DNA of 34,598 bases from Burkholderiales bacterium UBA2647 (GTDB lineage Bacteria > Pseudomonadota > Gammaproteobacteria > Burkholderiales > Burkholderiaceae_E): positions 1 through 34,598 of the forward strand of contig DENJ01000091.1 in NCBI GenBank assembly GCA_002359635.1. Reading direction: 5' to 3'. Shown piece after piece: positions 1-7,790 of the stretch. The first letter of the stretch is position 1. Each line of letters begins with the position of its first letter. The translations under genes were made by a program, and so were the position numbers. The notes beneath the pieces are model-generated. The model had not been told where the DNA came from and searched no databases. It saw nothing but the letters and a program-made list of their open reading frames with translations.

Positions 1-990
1 AAGGACACCTTCGATACTTCGCGGCGAAATTTTATGGCGCTGATTTTCTGTCTGATGGTTGGTACCGCAGCCTTGCCGCATATTCTGATGCGCTACTACA
101 CGACACCTTCGGTTCGTGAGGCGAGGGCATCGGTTGGCTGGTCACTGTTCTTTATTTTCTTGCTCTACTTCACAGCGCCAGCGCTCGCTGTGCTCGTGAA
201 GTACGAGGTCTTCCACGTTTTGGTTGGGACGCCTTTCGATAAGCTGCCGGCATGGATTGCGAATTGGTCCAAGGTTGACGCCGCACTGCTATCGGTGGTG
301 GACATCAACAAGGACGGGATTTTGCAGCTTGGCGAGATGCGAATCGGTGGCGATATTGTGGTGCTGGCAACGCCAGAGATTGCGGGACTTCCCTATGTGA
401 TCTCCGGTTTGGTTGCGGCTGGTGGCTTGGCGGCAGCGCTTTCCACCGCCGACGGGCTGTTGCTCACGATTGCCAATGCCTTGTCGCACGACCTTTACTA
501 CAAGATGATCGACCCGAATGCTTCCACCGCAAGACGGGTAAGCATCTCAAAGGCTTTGTTGCTTGTGGTTGCGCTGGCGGCAGCCTATGTTGCGGCTCAA
601 AAGCCTGCTGATATCTTGTTCCTGGTCTCGGCAGCATTCTCCTTTGCGGCAGCAGCATTTTTCCCCGCCTTGGTGCTCGGCGTGTTTTGGAAGCGTGCAA
701 ACAAATGGGGGGCTTCTCTGGGCATGATTGCCGGTCTTGCTGTCACCTTTTACTACATGGTGACGACACAGCCCTGGCTGCGCGGCATCTTTGGTGTCAC
801 AAGTCCCATCGAACTTTGGTGGGGTATTCAGCCGATCTCTGCAGGTGTCTTTGGGGTGCCGCTTGGCTTTGCGGTCATCATCATCGTTAGCTTACTCACA
901 GCAGCCCCTGGCCGTGATGTGCAGGAGCTTGTCGAGCATGTCCGTTACCCCAATCTAAAGGGCGATACGCTCAGAACGCAAACCGATTAA
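1..990 (+). CDS. Sodium:solute symporter, VC_2705/ActP-like (5' end outside window)
   Basis: This is the C-terminal part of a sodium:solute symporter (SSS family, acetate-permease-like VC_2705 subfamily), an inner-membrane protein that imports a small carboxylate with Na+. The frame is open from base 1, so the ATG at 34 is internal and the true start lies upstream. Several hydrophobic helices are visible, as well as the subfamily-typical stretch with PEIAGLPYVISGLVAAGG followed by ALSTADGLLLTIANALSHD. Between two membrane segments, bases 301-336 encode DINKDGILQLGE, which matches a canonical 12-residue EF-hand loop (D1, N3, D5, G6, Q9, E12). The substrate cannot be fixed from the sequence; acetate or another short carboxylate is a family-based guess. 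The gene ends before a strong terminator. Confidence 0.88.
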   Translation, partial: KDTFDTSRRNFMALIFCLMVGTAALPHILMRYYTTPSVREARASVGWSLFFIFLLYFTAPALAVLVKYEVFHVLVGTPFDKLPAWIANWSKVDAALLSVVDINKDGILQLGEMRIGGDIVVLATPEIAGLPYVISGLVAAGGLAAALSTADGLLLTIANALSHDLYYKMIDPNASTARRVSISKALLLVVALAAAYVAAQKPADILFLVSAAFSFAAAAFFPALVLGVFWKRANKWGASLGMIAGLAVTFYYMVTTQPWLRGIFGVTSPIELWWGIQPISAGVFGVPLGFAVIIIVSLLTAAPGRDVQELVEHVRYPNLKGDTLRTQTD

Positions 991-992
991 GT

Positions 993-1013
993 GCGTTCCG
1001 GTAGCTGGAACGC
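993..1013 (+). repeat. Small hairpin just after the symporter stop
   Basis: GCGTTCC (993-999) pairs with GGAACGC (1007-1013) around a 7-nt loop. No T-run follows, so it is more likely an mRNA 3'-end stabilising hairpin than a terminator. The true terminator follows 30 bases later. Confidence 0.5.
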
Positions 1014-1043
1014 AGCTCTGGCTTGCATCATTGGTGGGTGATT

Positions 1044-1071
1044 GCGGTCTCTTCGGAGACCGCTTTTTTTT
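1044..1071 (+). terminator. Rho-independent terminator of the symporter gene
   Basis: A perfect 8-bp GC-rich stem, GCGGTCTC (1044-1051) with GAGACCGC (1056-1063), is closed by a TTCG tetraloop and followed directly by eight T (1064-1071). This is a textbook intrinsic terminator. Confidence 0.93.
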
Positions 1072-1431
1072 CCTATCGCGTTCGTGTTCAAACGGGCTTC
1101 AAGGCATTAGAGCGCAGTCATATCGCGCCCCATCGACTTTGTCATTGACAGTTGACTTCACTTTCCCGGGCCGGTCATGGCCTGAGCGTGCCTCAACTTC
1201 GATATTGAAGGCGTCTTCCGAGGTGGTTTCTTCTTATGTCTAGAACAAGAAAATGCTTGATTTCGTAACTTTTTACTTGATAAATTCTTGGGCACCAATC
1301 TCCTCTCGAATAAATACAATCTCTATAACTTATGAATCAATCGAGCCTTCTAGCTTGCGTGCCATCACAGGTATGGCATGGCGGCTTTTCTTTGAATGAG
1401 TTGTGGTTGCCCGATGCAACAAGGAGATATC
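1072..1431. other. Long intergenic region before the hybrid kinase
   Basis: No convincing gene is seen in this 360-base stretch. A short open frame from about 1031 runs through the terminator and looks non-coding. A weak sigma70-like pair is possible: TTGATT at 1257-1262 and GATAAA at 1279-1284 with 16 bases between. A small inverted repeat, TGCCAT (1360-1365) with ATGGCA (1373-1378), lies in the probable leader. The 3' half is clearly more AT-rich than the coding sequence, as expected of a promoter region. Confidence 0.5.
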
Positions 1432-3684
1432 ATGAGGGAGCCTATTGACCTGAGTGCGCAAGCCTCGGTCGGATTACCAAGCAGACCGAGACGATTATCA
1501 GCGATTGAAGGCGATGCCGAACACATTCGCCTTCATACATTGAATCGCTATGAATTGTTTGAGTCGGGATCAAGCGAAACCTTCGATCGCATCGTCGAGC
1601 TTGCAGCGCAATTCATTGGCGTTCCTAGCACCGCCATCAGTTTGCTCACCGAGGACAAACAGTGGTTTCTTGCGCAACGCGGTATCCCGGTCAAGGAAAC
1701 CGCACGCGATATTGCATTCTGCGACCATACCATCGCACAAGACGATGGCCTGTTGGTCGTCAACGACGCAACAAAAGATGAGCGGTTTTGTAGCAATCCG
1801 CTTGTAACCGGTTCGATGGGCATTCGCTTTTACGCAGGGGCCGCATTAACCGTTTCCAATGGGCAAAGGCTCGGTGCGCTTTGCGTGATCGATAGCAAGC
1901 CGCGCAGCCTGAGCGAACAAGAGCAGCGGGTCTTGAATCATCTGGCGAAGATTGCAGTCGATGAATTTGAGCTGCGCCGCCTGATACGAGAGCAAGCGGC
2001 GCTGCTTCAGGAGAAGCAAGCTCTGGCTGAGCGCCTTAAGGCAGAATCGGCCGCAGCAAGGCGCGAAACCGAGCGTGCCAATCATCATGCCCGGGCTAGA
2101 AGTCAATTTCTTGCCAACATGAGCCATGAAATCCGCACGCCAATGAACGGGATGATTGGCATGGCGGAACTTTTGCTGCAAGAGCCGCTGCCGCCGTATC
2201 AAACCGACCTTGCCAGAACCCTATTGCAATCCGCCGAGTCCCTCTTGGGCATCCTCAATGATGTCTTGGATCTTTCAAAACTTGAGGAAGGCTGTGTGCG
2301 ATTAGAGTCCTTGCCGATGCACCCCAATAGCGTCTTATCTGAGGTTATCCGATTGCAGCAGGCGCGCGCTGAGTCTGCCGCTATCAAAGTGCATTGCGGT
2401 CTGCGAGACATCGGTTACCGTCTTGGCGATCCCACCAGGTTTCGCCAGGTTTTGAACAATCTAATCAGTAATGCGATTAAGTTTTCAAATCAAAATCCGA
2501 TTTGTCTTCATTTGCTGACACTTCGCGAAGGTGATGGCGATTCGGTCGATAACTTGTGGGCCGAGATCCTCGATCGATGCGGCGTTGGCCTTGATGGTAG
2601 CTGCTGGGAAAAGCCACACTGGCTAGCCGCGCCTTCGCTTCCACTTGCTGGTGATTCATGGTGTGCAGTGCTAATCCGTGACGCCGGTATCGGAATGAAT
2701 CGCAAGCAACTCGAGCGCCTTGGGGAGGTCTACAGTCAGGCCGACGATAGTATGACGAGACGCTTCGGGGGGACCGGTCTTGGGCTCAGTATTTGTGCAA
2801 AGCTTGTCCACTGCATGGGCGGTTCCCTGGGGTTTTCCAGCATGGAAGGTCTCGGAACGATCGCACTATTATTAATATCGATGCCAAAAGTCGAACCAAG
2901 AGGGCCGCAGTCGCCGCCTGTTTGCAGCCCCAAAGAGCAACGAAGACTGTCGATTCTTCTTGCCGAAGACCATGAGACCAATCGAAGGGTTGCCCTTGGC
3001 CATCTCCAGGCGCTTGGCTGCGATGTGACCATCGCTGAAAACGGACGCGAGGCACTCGTGTGCGCCGATAAGAAAGCTTTTGACCTGATTCTGATGGATA
3101 TCCAAATGCCAGTGATGTCAGGTATTGATGCCATCAAAGCGATTCGGCAGGGCGAGTCTCTTTGTGCCCACGCACCGATTGTGGCGCTCACAGCAAGCGT
3201 GATGCAAGACGAGCGTGATGCGGTCACTGATGCGGGCGCTGATCAACTTCTTGGTAAACCGTACCGCCGTGCTGAGCTTGAGGGTGCGATCGCCCAGTGG
3301 TGTTACACCGGCACCTGTTTTGATCAAGTATTTTGGGATGAAAATTACAGTGAATTTCCGTTGATTGATCAGCAGTCGCTCTTGCAGTCTGCACGAGATA
3401 GCGTGCAAAGCTGTGTCGCGTTACCGCTTGATATCTCTGACCAATCCCTCAGACAGCATCTTCATCGGCTCGCGGGCGCATGCAGCCTCGTGGGTTATCG
3501 TGATGCAGCCAAACGTTTTCACGCGCTTGAAAGTGCTTGCAAGCATAGCCAAAGGGAGCGCAGGACACAGGCCGAGCTTGTAGTGAGTCTGCGCCGCTTG
3601 CTTTATTCGCTCCTTAGCGAAATAAACCTTCGTTTGTCACAATTTCAATCAACCCATCACGAGGAACTCCAGGATGTTACTTGA
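1432..3684 (+). CDS. Soluble hybrid histidine kinase: GAF-HisKA-HATPase-REC-HPt
   Basis: This 750-residue sensor kinase has a built-in phosphorelay. Domains in order: GAF (about residues 35-180), a short coiled coil, HisKA with NMSHEIRTP (phospho-His about 232), HATPase with the N-box NNLISNAIKFS, DAGIGM and GGTGLGLSI, receiver with LMDIQMP (Asp about 556) and LGKPY, and a C-terminal HPt-like segment with HRLAG (His about 678). No membrane segment or signal peptide is visible, so it probably senses a cytoplasmic cue through GAF. The start at 1432 is chosen because AAGGAG sits 5 bases upstream; in-frame ATGs at 1396 and 1414 lack this. The next gene, a lone receiver, overlaps its end by 11 bases and is a likely partner. 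The ligand and final output are unknown. Confidence 0.9.
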   Translation: MREPIDLSAQASVGLPSRPRRLSAIEGDAEHIRLHTLNRYELFESGSSETFDRIVELAAQFIGVPSTAISLLTEDKQWFLAQRGIPVKETARDIAFCDHTIAQDDGLLVVNDATKDERFCSNPLVTGSMGIRFYAGAALTVSNGQRLGALCVIDSKPRSLSEQEQRVLNHLAKIAVDEFELRRLIREQAALLQEKQALAERLKAESAAARRETERANHHARARSQFLANMSHEIRTPMNGMIGMAELLLQEPLPPYQTDLARTLLQSAESLLGILNDVLDLSKLEEGCVRLESLPMHPNSVLSEVIRLQQARAESAAIKVHCGLRDIGYRLGDPTRFRQVLNNLISNAIKFSNQNPICLHLLTLREGDGDSVDNLWAEILDRCGVGLDGSCWEKPHWLAAPSLPLAGDSWCAVLIRDAGIGMNRKQLERLGEVYSQADDSMTRRFGGTGLGLSICAKLVHCMGGSLGFSSMEGLGTIALLLISMPKVEPRGPQSPPVCSPKEQRRLSILLAEDHETNRRVALGHLQALGCDVTIAENGREALVCADKKAFDLILMDIQMPVMSGIDAIKAIRQGESLCAHAPIVALTASVMQDERDAVTDAGADQLLGKPYRRAELEGAIAQWCYTGTCFDQVFWDENYSEFPLIDQQSLLQSARDSVQSCVALPLDISDQSLRQHLHRLAGACSLVGYRDAAKRFHALESACKHSQRERRTQAELVVSLRRLLYSLLSEINLRLSQFQSTHHEELQDVT

Positions 3685-4072
3685 TCCCCAAATTCGTCGC
3701 GTACTGGCTATCGACGACGATCAGACCACGCTCACCATGATTACTTTGTCCTGTCGCGGGCTTCAGTCAAACATTAGACTGCAAACCGCGAGCACCGCCG
3801 AACGTGCCAATTGGCTGTGCCGTCAGGAAAGGTTCGATCTGATTATTCTTGATCATCAATTGACAAATATGTCGGGACTGCAATGGTTGGATGGCATCAA
3901 ACCTCATTTGCGTCCGAGTACCGCTGTGATCGTGTTCAGCGGCGAACTTGGCGCTGATGATTGGGCTGAGTACCAGCGTCGCGGTGTGCTTCAAGTCTTA
4001 AACAAGCGAAGGCTTACGCTTGGGATGATGGGCACGGCATTGAAACAGGCGCTTGAAATGGCTTGCGTTTGA
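3674..4072 (+). CDS. Stand-alone response regulator receiver protein
   Basis: This 132-residue protein is a single receiver domain with no output domain. It keeps the acidic pocket (AIDDD near the N terminus), the phospho-acceptor Asp60 in IILDHQL, and a Ser in VFSGEL at the Thr/Ser switch position. The usual KP near the end is replaced by NKRR, so Lys is kept but cis-Pro is missing. It overlaps the hybrid kinase gene by 11 bases and is probably translationally coupled to it. It likely acts as a CheY-like shuttle or phosphate sink for that kinase; its partner downstream is unknown. Confidence 0.82.
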   Translation: MLLDPQIRRVLAIDDDQTTLTMITLSCRGLQSNIRLQTASTAERANWLCRQERFDLIILDHQLTNMSGLQWLDGIKPHLRPSTAVIVFSGELGADDWAEYQRRGVLQVLNKRRLTLGMMGTALKQALEMACV

Positions 4073-4144
4073 GCGACGCTTCAATCGGTCTGATACGGTG
4101 GCAAAATGAAGGCATGTGTCAAAGAACCGGCCTTGGATTAACCG

Positions 4145-4162
4145 CCGCGCATACGCGGTGAG
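4145..4162 (+). promoter_or_regulatory. Hairpin overlapping the ribosome binding site of the OmpR-type regulator
   Basis: CCGCG (4145-4149) can pair with CGCGG (4154-4158). The second arm overlaps the only Shine-Dalgarno-like sequence, GGTGAG (4157-4162), five bases before the ATG at 4168. This could dampen translation; no regulator is evident. Confidence 0.35.
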
Positions 4163-4167
4163 CAGTC

Positions 4168-4839
4168 ATGCGTGTCTTACTGGTTGAGGACGATGCTTTA
4201 CTTGCCGACGCGCTCAGAATCGCCTTGTCGGAGGCTGCCCATCAGGTCGATGTGGTGGCAGACGGCGAACTTGCTGACCAGGCGTTGCGTGATGTCAACT
4301 ACGATCTGATGGTCCTGGACATCGGTCTACCCAAGATGAATGGGCGCGATGTCCTTCGGCGATTAAGGCAGCGTCATGCCGGCACGCCGGTGCTCGTCTT
4401 AAGTGCACTTGAGCGCATTGAGGATCGTGTCGATTTGCTTAACTTAGGGGCTGACGATTTTCTTCAAAAGCCCTTTCATCTCGGTGAACTCGATGCTCGT
4501 GTCAAGGCCTTGCTTCGTCGTGCGCACCGTCATGCAAACAATGAGCTCGAATTGGGCCGCATCAAGCTTGACATTGATGGGCGCCGTTGTTTTGTGGATC
4601 AGGTGGCGATGGACTTAACAGCGCGGGAGTTTGCGGTGGTTGAGTTATTACTTTTGCGAGCTGGCCGCGTCGTTACCCGAAGCCAAATACTCGATTTACT
4701 CTATGGTTGGGAAGACAGTCAGGCCACCAACACAGTTGAAGTGTTGATTTACCGACTGCGAAAAAAGCTTGATTTTTCAGGATGGCATTTGAAGACCATC
4801 CGTGGCATGGGCTATTTGCTTGAGGCGTATCGAGGCTAG
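4168..4839 (+). CDS. OmpR-family response regulator (TctD/QseB-like)
   Basis: This 223-residue DNA-binding regulator has the usual length of the OmpR/PhoB family. The receiver domain covers residues 1-115, with the acidic pair in LLVEDD, phospho-Asp51 in VLDIGLP and Lys101 in QKPF. The winged-helix domain follows (about 130-220), with LTAREFAVVELLL, the recognition-helix region TNTVEVLIYRLRKKL and the terminal TIRGMGYLLE. The cognate kinase follows at once, its TTG start one base after this gene's stop. The pair resembles TctDE/QseBC. With terC next downstream, a metal or envelope stimulus is possible but not shown. Confidence 0.92.
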   Translation: MRVLLVEDDALLADALRIALSEAAHQVDVVADGELADQALRDVNYDLMVLDIGLPKMNGRDVLRRLRQRHAGTPVLVLSALERIEDRVDLLNLGADDFLQKPFHLGELDARVKALLRRAHRHANNELELGRIKLDIDGRRCFVDQVAMDLTAREFAVVELLLLRAGRVVTRSQILDLLYGWEDSQATNTVEVLIYRLRKKLDFSGWHLKTIRGMGYLLEAYRG

Positions 4840-4840
4840 T

Positions 4841-6256
4841 TTGAATGCAGGTTTACCCCCTTCCGTAAGTCAAAAAGAGCTTCATGCTTCAATTCGATCA
4901 AGGCTTTATAAGGCTTTGATCGTTCCATTGGTTATATTGGTTCTTGTTGATGCCTTCATCGGCTATGAGATGGCCCATCGCTTTGCAGCGCAGGCCTATG
5001 ATGAAGCGCTGCAGCTTGTAGCGGAAGACTGTCTCGATCAGCTTCAGTCAGTTGAATCCGATGATATTGCTGCCTATCCCCATTTGCTGCGACAGTTTAA
5101 CGCTTCGCCAAAGCAGCTTGTTTATCGAGGTCTGTACGATGCCAACAAACAACTCATCGCCGGTGTGAATATCCCGCCGCCAAGCACAGCCGATCTAAAA
5201 TCCACGACAAAAGATCAATCGCAGCGTGAATGGACGATTTACGACGGCCTGCTCGACGAGCATCCTGTGCGCATCATGCAGATTGCGCTCCATGCAAATA
5301 AGGTGGTGCTCAGGGTGGCAGAAGACGGCAGCCGCAGCCTTGAACTTGAGCATTTGATTCACTCACTGGTTCTTGTGCCACAACTGATTCTGCTTGGCGC
5401 TCTGTTATGGATTATAAAACAAGCAGTGAGCCATGGTCTTTCGCCGATGCGCCGTTTAGGAAGTTTGATCGTCTCGCTCAAGGGTGAAGCGAGGCTTCAA
5501 AGCATGAGCCGCCAAATACCCGCAGAGGCCATGCCTTTGGTTGAAGCCATTGATGAACTTTTGGATCGCTTGAGTAAGGCCAGAGGACTTCAGGATCGTT
5601 TTATTGCCGACGCAGCGCATCAACTGAAAACACCGCTTGCAGCAATCATCACCTACAGCGAACTCTTGCAACGCAGTAACCTGGACCCCCAACAAATTAA
5701 GGCCTTAGAGAATTTGCAAACAGGCGCAGCCAGGCTCGCAAGAATGCTCAAACAATTGCTTGCTTATCTGCGCAATGCTCCCGAGTCACCGCTGCTCCCG
5801 TCGATGGAGACTGTCAACCTGTCTCATCTGGTGCAAGAGGCCGCGCTTGATTGGGCCCCACGTGCCATTGCTCATCACTTGGACTTTGGCGTGCAAGTCA
5901 TCGATGCCGACCTTTTTTTGAGCGCAGATCCGATGAGGCTTCGCGAGATGCTTGATAACTTGCTCGACAACGCGCTTCGCTACAGCGTTACCGGTGGGCA
6001 AGTGAGCGTTTCCCTTTTTAAAGGCAAGGCGATTTGCGTGCTTGTGGAGGACAGCGCCGAGATCATTCAGGTTTCCGAGCGCGACCGTATTTTCGAACGC
6101 TTTTACAGGATCCCAGGGACCACGAAAGATGGCAGTGGTCTTGGCCTCGCAATTGTGAAGGATATTGCGTCCTTGCACGGTGCAGACCTGCGGGTTCGAC
6201 CCCGCACAAATGGGCAAGGCAACTGCTTCGAGGTTTGTTTCCCCATCGCGCGCTGA
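4841..6256 (+). CDS. TctE-like sensor histidine kinase with a degenerate G1 box
   Basis: This inner-membrane kinase (471 residues from this start) has TM1 at about 21-43, a periplasmic sensor segment resembling the 2CSK_N domain of TctE, TM2 at about 175-195, HisKA with AAHQLKTPLAA (His about 260) and HATPase with DNLLDNALRYS. The G1 box, usually DNGPGI, reads EDSAEI and has lost both glycines, while the later GSGLGLAIV is intact; ATP-lid function may be altered. The TTG at 4841 is chosen because GAGG sits 5 bases upstream and it follows the regulator's stop by one base. A GTG at 4802 is possible but lacks a clear ribosome binding site. No ATG exists before TM1. Confidence 0.85.
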   Translation: MNAGLPPSVSQKELHASIRSRLYKALIVPLVILVLVDAFIGYEMAHRFAAQAYDEALQLVAEDCLDQLQSVESDDIAAYPHLLRQFNASPKQLVYRGLYDANKQLIAGVNIPPPSTADLKSTTKDQSQREWTIYDGLLDEHPVRIMQIALHANKVVLRVAEDGSRSLELEHLIHSLVLVPQLILLGALLWIIKQAVSHGLSPMRRLGSLIVSLKGEARLQSMSRQIPAEAMPLVEAIDELLDRLSKARGLQDRFIADAAHQLKTPLAAIITYSELLQRSNLDPQQIKALENLQTGAARLARMLKQLLAYLRNAPESPLLPSMETVNLSHLVQEAALDWAPRAIAHHLDFGVQVIDADLFLSADPMRLREMLDNLLDNALRYSVTGGQVSVSLFKGKAICVLVEDSAEIIQVSERDRIFERFYRIPGTTKDGSGLGLAIVKDIASLHGADLRVRPRTNGQGNCFEVCFPIAR

Positions 6257-6408
6257 GATGCGTTAGTCAGGCAGCAAGCGCTAGCGAACGCCTTGCGCAC
6301 ATGTTCATGTTGTATTCATTTAAAGAATATATCAAAGACATATTGGGATGATGTTCAGTCTAGATTCAAAGGCTAGCCTCTAAGCATTCATTGCAGGGAG
6401 ATTAGTCG

Positions 6409-7176
6409 ATGGACATGATTTCAACCTCGGCCTTTTGGGTTGCACTCGCGCAAATCATGGTGGTCAACATCATGTTGAGCGGCGATAACGCCGTTGTGAT
6501 AGCGCTTGCAAGTCGATCATTACCACCAAAGCAGCAGAAGATGGCCATCCTGTTTGGTAGTGGCGCAGCGATTTTGTTGCGGATTGTTTTAACCTTTTTC
6601 GCCGTCATGTTGATGGAATTGCCCTATTTGAAGCTGGTCGGTGGACTGGCATTGCTCTGGATAGCAGCAAGCATGCTCAATGCCGATCAGGGCGAGGGGG
6701 AATTTGAATCTCACGCCAGTTTATGGGCCGCTGTGCGAACCATTCTCGTTGCTGATTTCATCATGAGCCTCGATAACGTGATTGGAGTAGCCGCCGCTGC
6801 CAAAGGCAATTATGTTTTGCTGATCATCGGCTTGGCGCTGAGCATTCCCTTGATTATTTATGGAAGTCAGATCATTCTGAAATTAATGGAGCGCTTCCCC
6901 ACGATTATTCTTGGGGGCGCTGCGCTTTTGGGCTGGGTTGCTGGCGACATGATGATTGCCGACCATGTACTCGAGCCCTATATTGCCTCGCATAGCGCGC
7001 TCGCTCATTGGCTGGCGCCTGCACTTTGCGCGGTGGCCGTTGTTGTCGTGGGTAAGTGGCTTGATAAACGGGCGCTGGCAGCCCGTCGGGCTGCTCAAGA
7101 GGAGGCTGCTTCCCAGTTAGACCTCGTTGGTGTCAGCGATGCAAACCGTACTGATTCCAACCGGCCTGGGTCTTGA
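6409..7176 (+). CDS. TerC-family integral membrane protein (YjbE type)
   Basis: This 255-residue polytopic inner-membrane protein belongs to the TerC/Alx superfamily. The two signature motifs are visible: MLSGDNAVVIALA near residues 22-34 and FIMSLDNVIGVAAAAKG in the second half. Their acidic and Asn residues are thought to bind the metal. Family members have been linked to Mn2+ export and to metal loading of secreted enzymes; tellurite resistance is only the historical name. AGGGAG lies 8 bases before the ATG. The gene follows a two-component pair by about 150 bases and overlaps a UspA-like gene downstream. I looked for a yybP-ykoY manganese riboswitch in the leader and did not find its conserved core. 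Confidence 0.9.
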   Translation: MDMISTSAFWVALAQIMVVNIMLSGDNAVVIALASRSLPPKQQKMAILFGSGAAILLRIVLTFFAVMLMELPYLKLVGGLALLWIAASMLNADQGEGEFESHASLWAAVRTILVADFIMSLDNVIGVAAAAKGNYVLLIIGLALSIPLIIYGSQIILKLMERFPTIILGGAALLGWVAGDMMIADHVLEPYIASHSALAHWLAPALCAVAVVVVGKWLDKRALAARRAAQEEAASQLDLVGVSDANRTDSNRPGS

Positions 7177-7666
7177 TCCGCAAGCGCTTCAAGGCCAGTT
7201 GAAGCGCTTGCACCTTTATGGTGGCGTGAGGGTGCTTTTGCTTTCCGTGCAGCCCCGCTACAACGGGCACGTTCGCATGTATCTGGGTGAGGCGTTGGTT
7301 AAGGCAGTGATTCGAAAAGATGCCGAGCGTGAGTTCGCTCCTTGGCGCGGCCTGCTTGAGACGGCAGCTATCCCCTACTCACAGCATATTGAACTCGGCG
7401 TGAAGACCGAGACCATCATCCGTTTCGCGCGGCAAATTCAATGCCGACGCATCGTGCTAGGCGTGGCACCACAACGCGGGTTGATGCGTATCTTTAGGGG
7501 TGCACTCAAAGCGCGCTTATTCGAAATCGCGCACACCCTGGGTTTTAAGCTTGATCTCTGTGAGAAGGCGCATCCACCGCTTGTCCAAAGAACCAGACCA
7601 TTCAACGGGAACTGTCAGCGAAGGCAACAAACTTCGCGATTATTGAAACGCGCTTTGTTCCCTTAG
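7139..7666 (+). CDS. UspA-like universal stress protein
   Basis: This protein of about 175 residues starts with MQTVLIPTGLG, a typical Usp first beta strand. It later has RRIVLGVAPQRGLMRIFRG followed by a helix, which corresponds to the Usp nucleotide-binding region and final helix. The usual G-x2-G-x9-G spacing is not clean, so ATP binding is uncertain. The C-terminal tail is basic and polar. The ATG at 7139 is preferred over a TTG at 7127. The gene overlaps the end of terC by 38 bases, so the two are probably co-transcribed and translationally coupled. Its role is unknown. Confidence 0.65.
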   Translation: MQTVLIPTGLGLDPQALQGQLKRLHLYGGVRVLLLSVQPRYNGHVRMYLGEALVKAVIRKDAEREFAPWRGLLETAAIPYSQHIELGVKTETIIRFARQIQCRRIVLGVAPQRGLMRIFRGALKARLFEIAHTLGFKLDLCEKAHPPLVQRTRPFNGNCQRRQQTSRLLKRALFP

Positions 7667-7790
7667 CCCAATCGCTACCATACGCTCAGCGCTCAAAGCC
7701 AGTCTTTGACGGTTGTGATGAATTGGTCGTAGAGCCAAGTGCTAGCCCTTTGAGCTGGCGATATTTTTCAACATTGCTTGGAGAAGCACG

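Noticed and set aside
2736..3227. 163-codon open frame on the minus strand
   Set aside because: It is antisense to the hybrid kinase ATPase and receiver domains, which are plainly conserved.
6257..6408. yybP-ykoY manganese riboswitch before terC
   Set aside because: TerC genes often have one, but the conserved core was not found in this leader.
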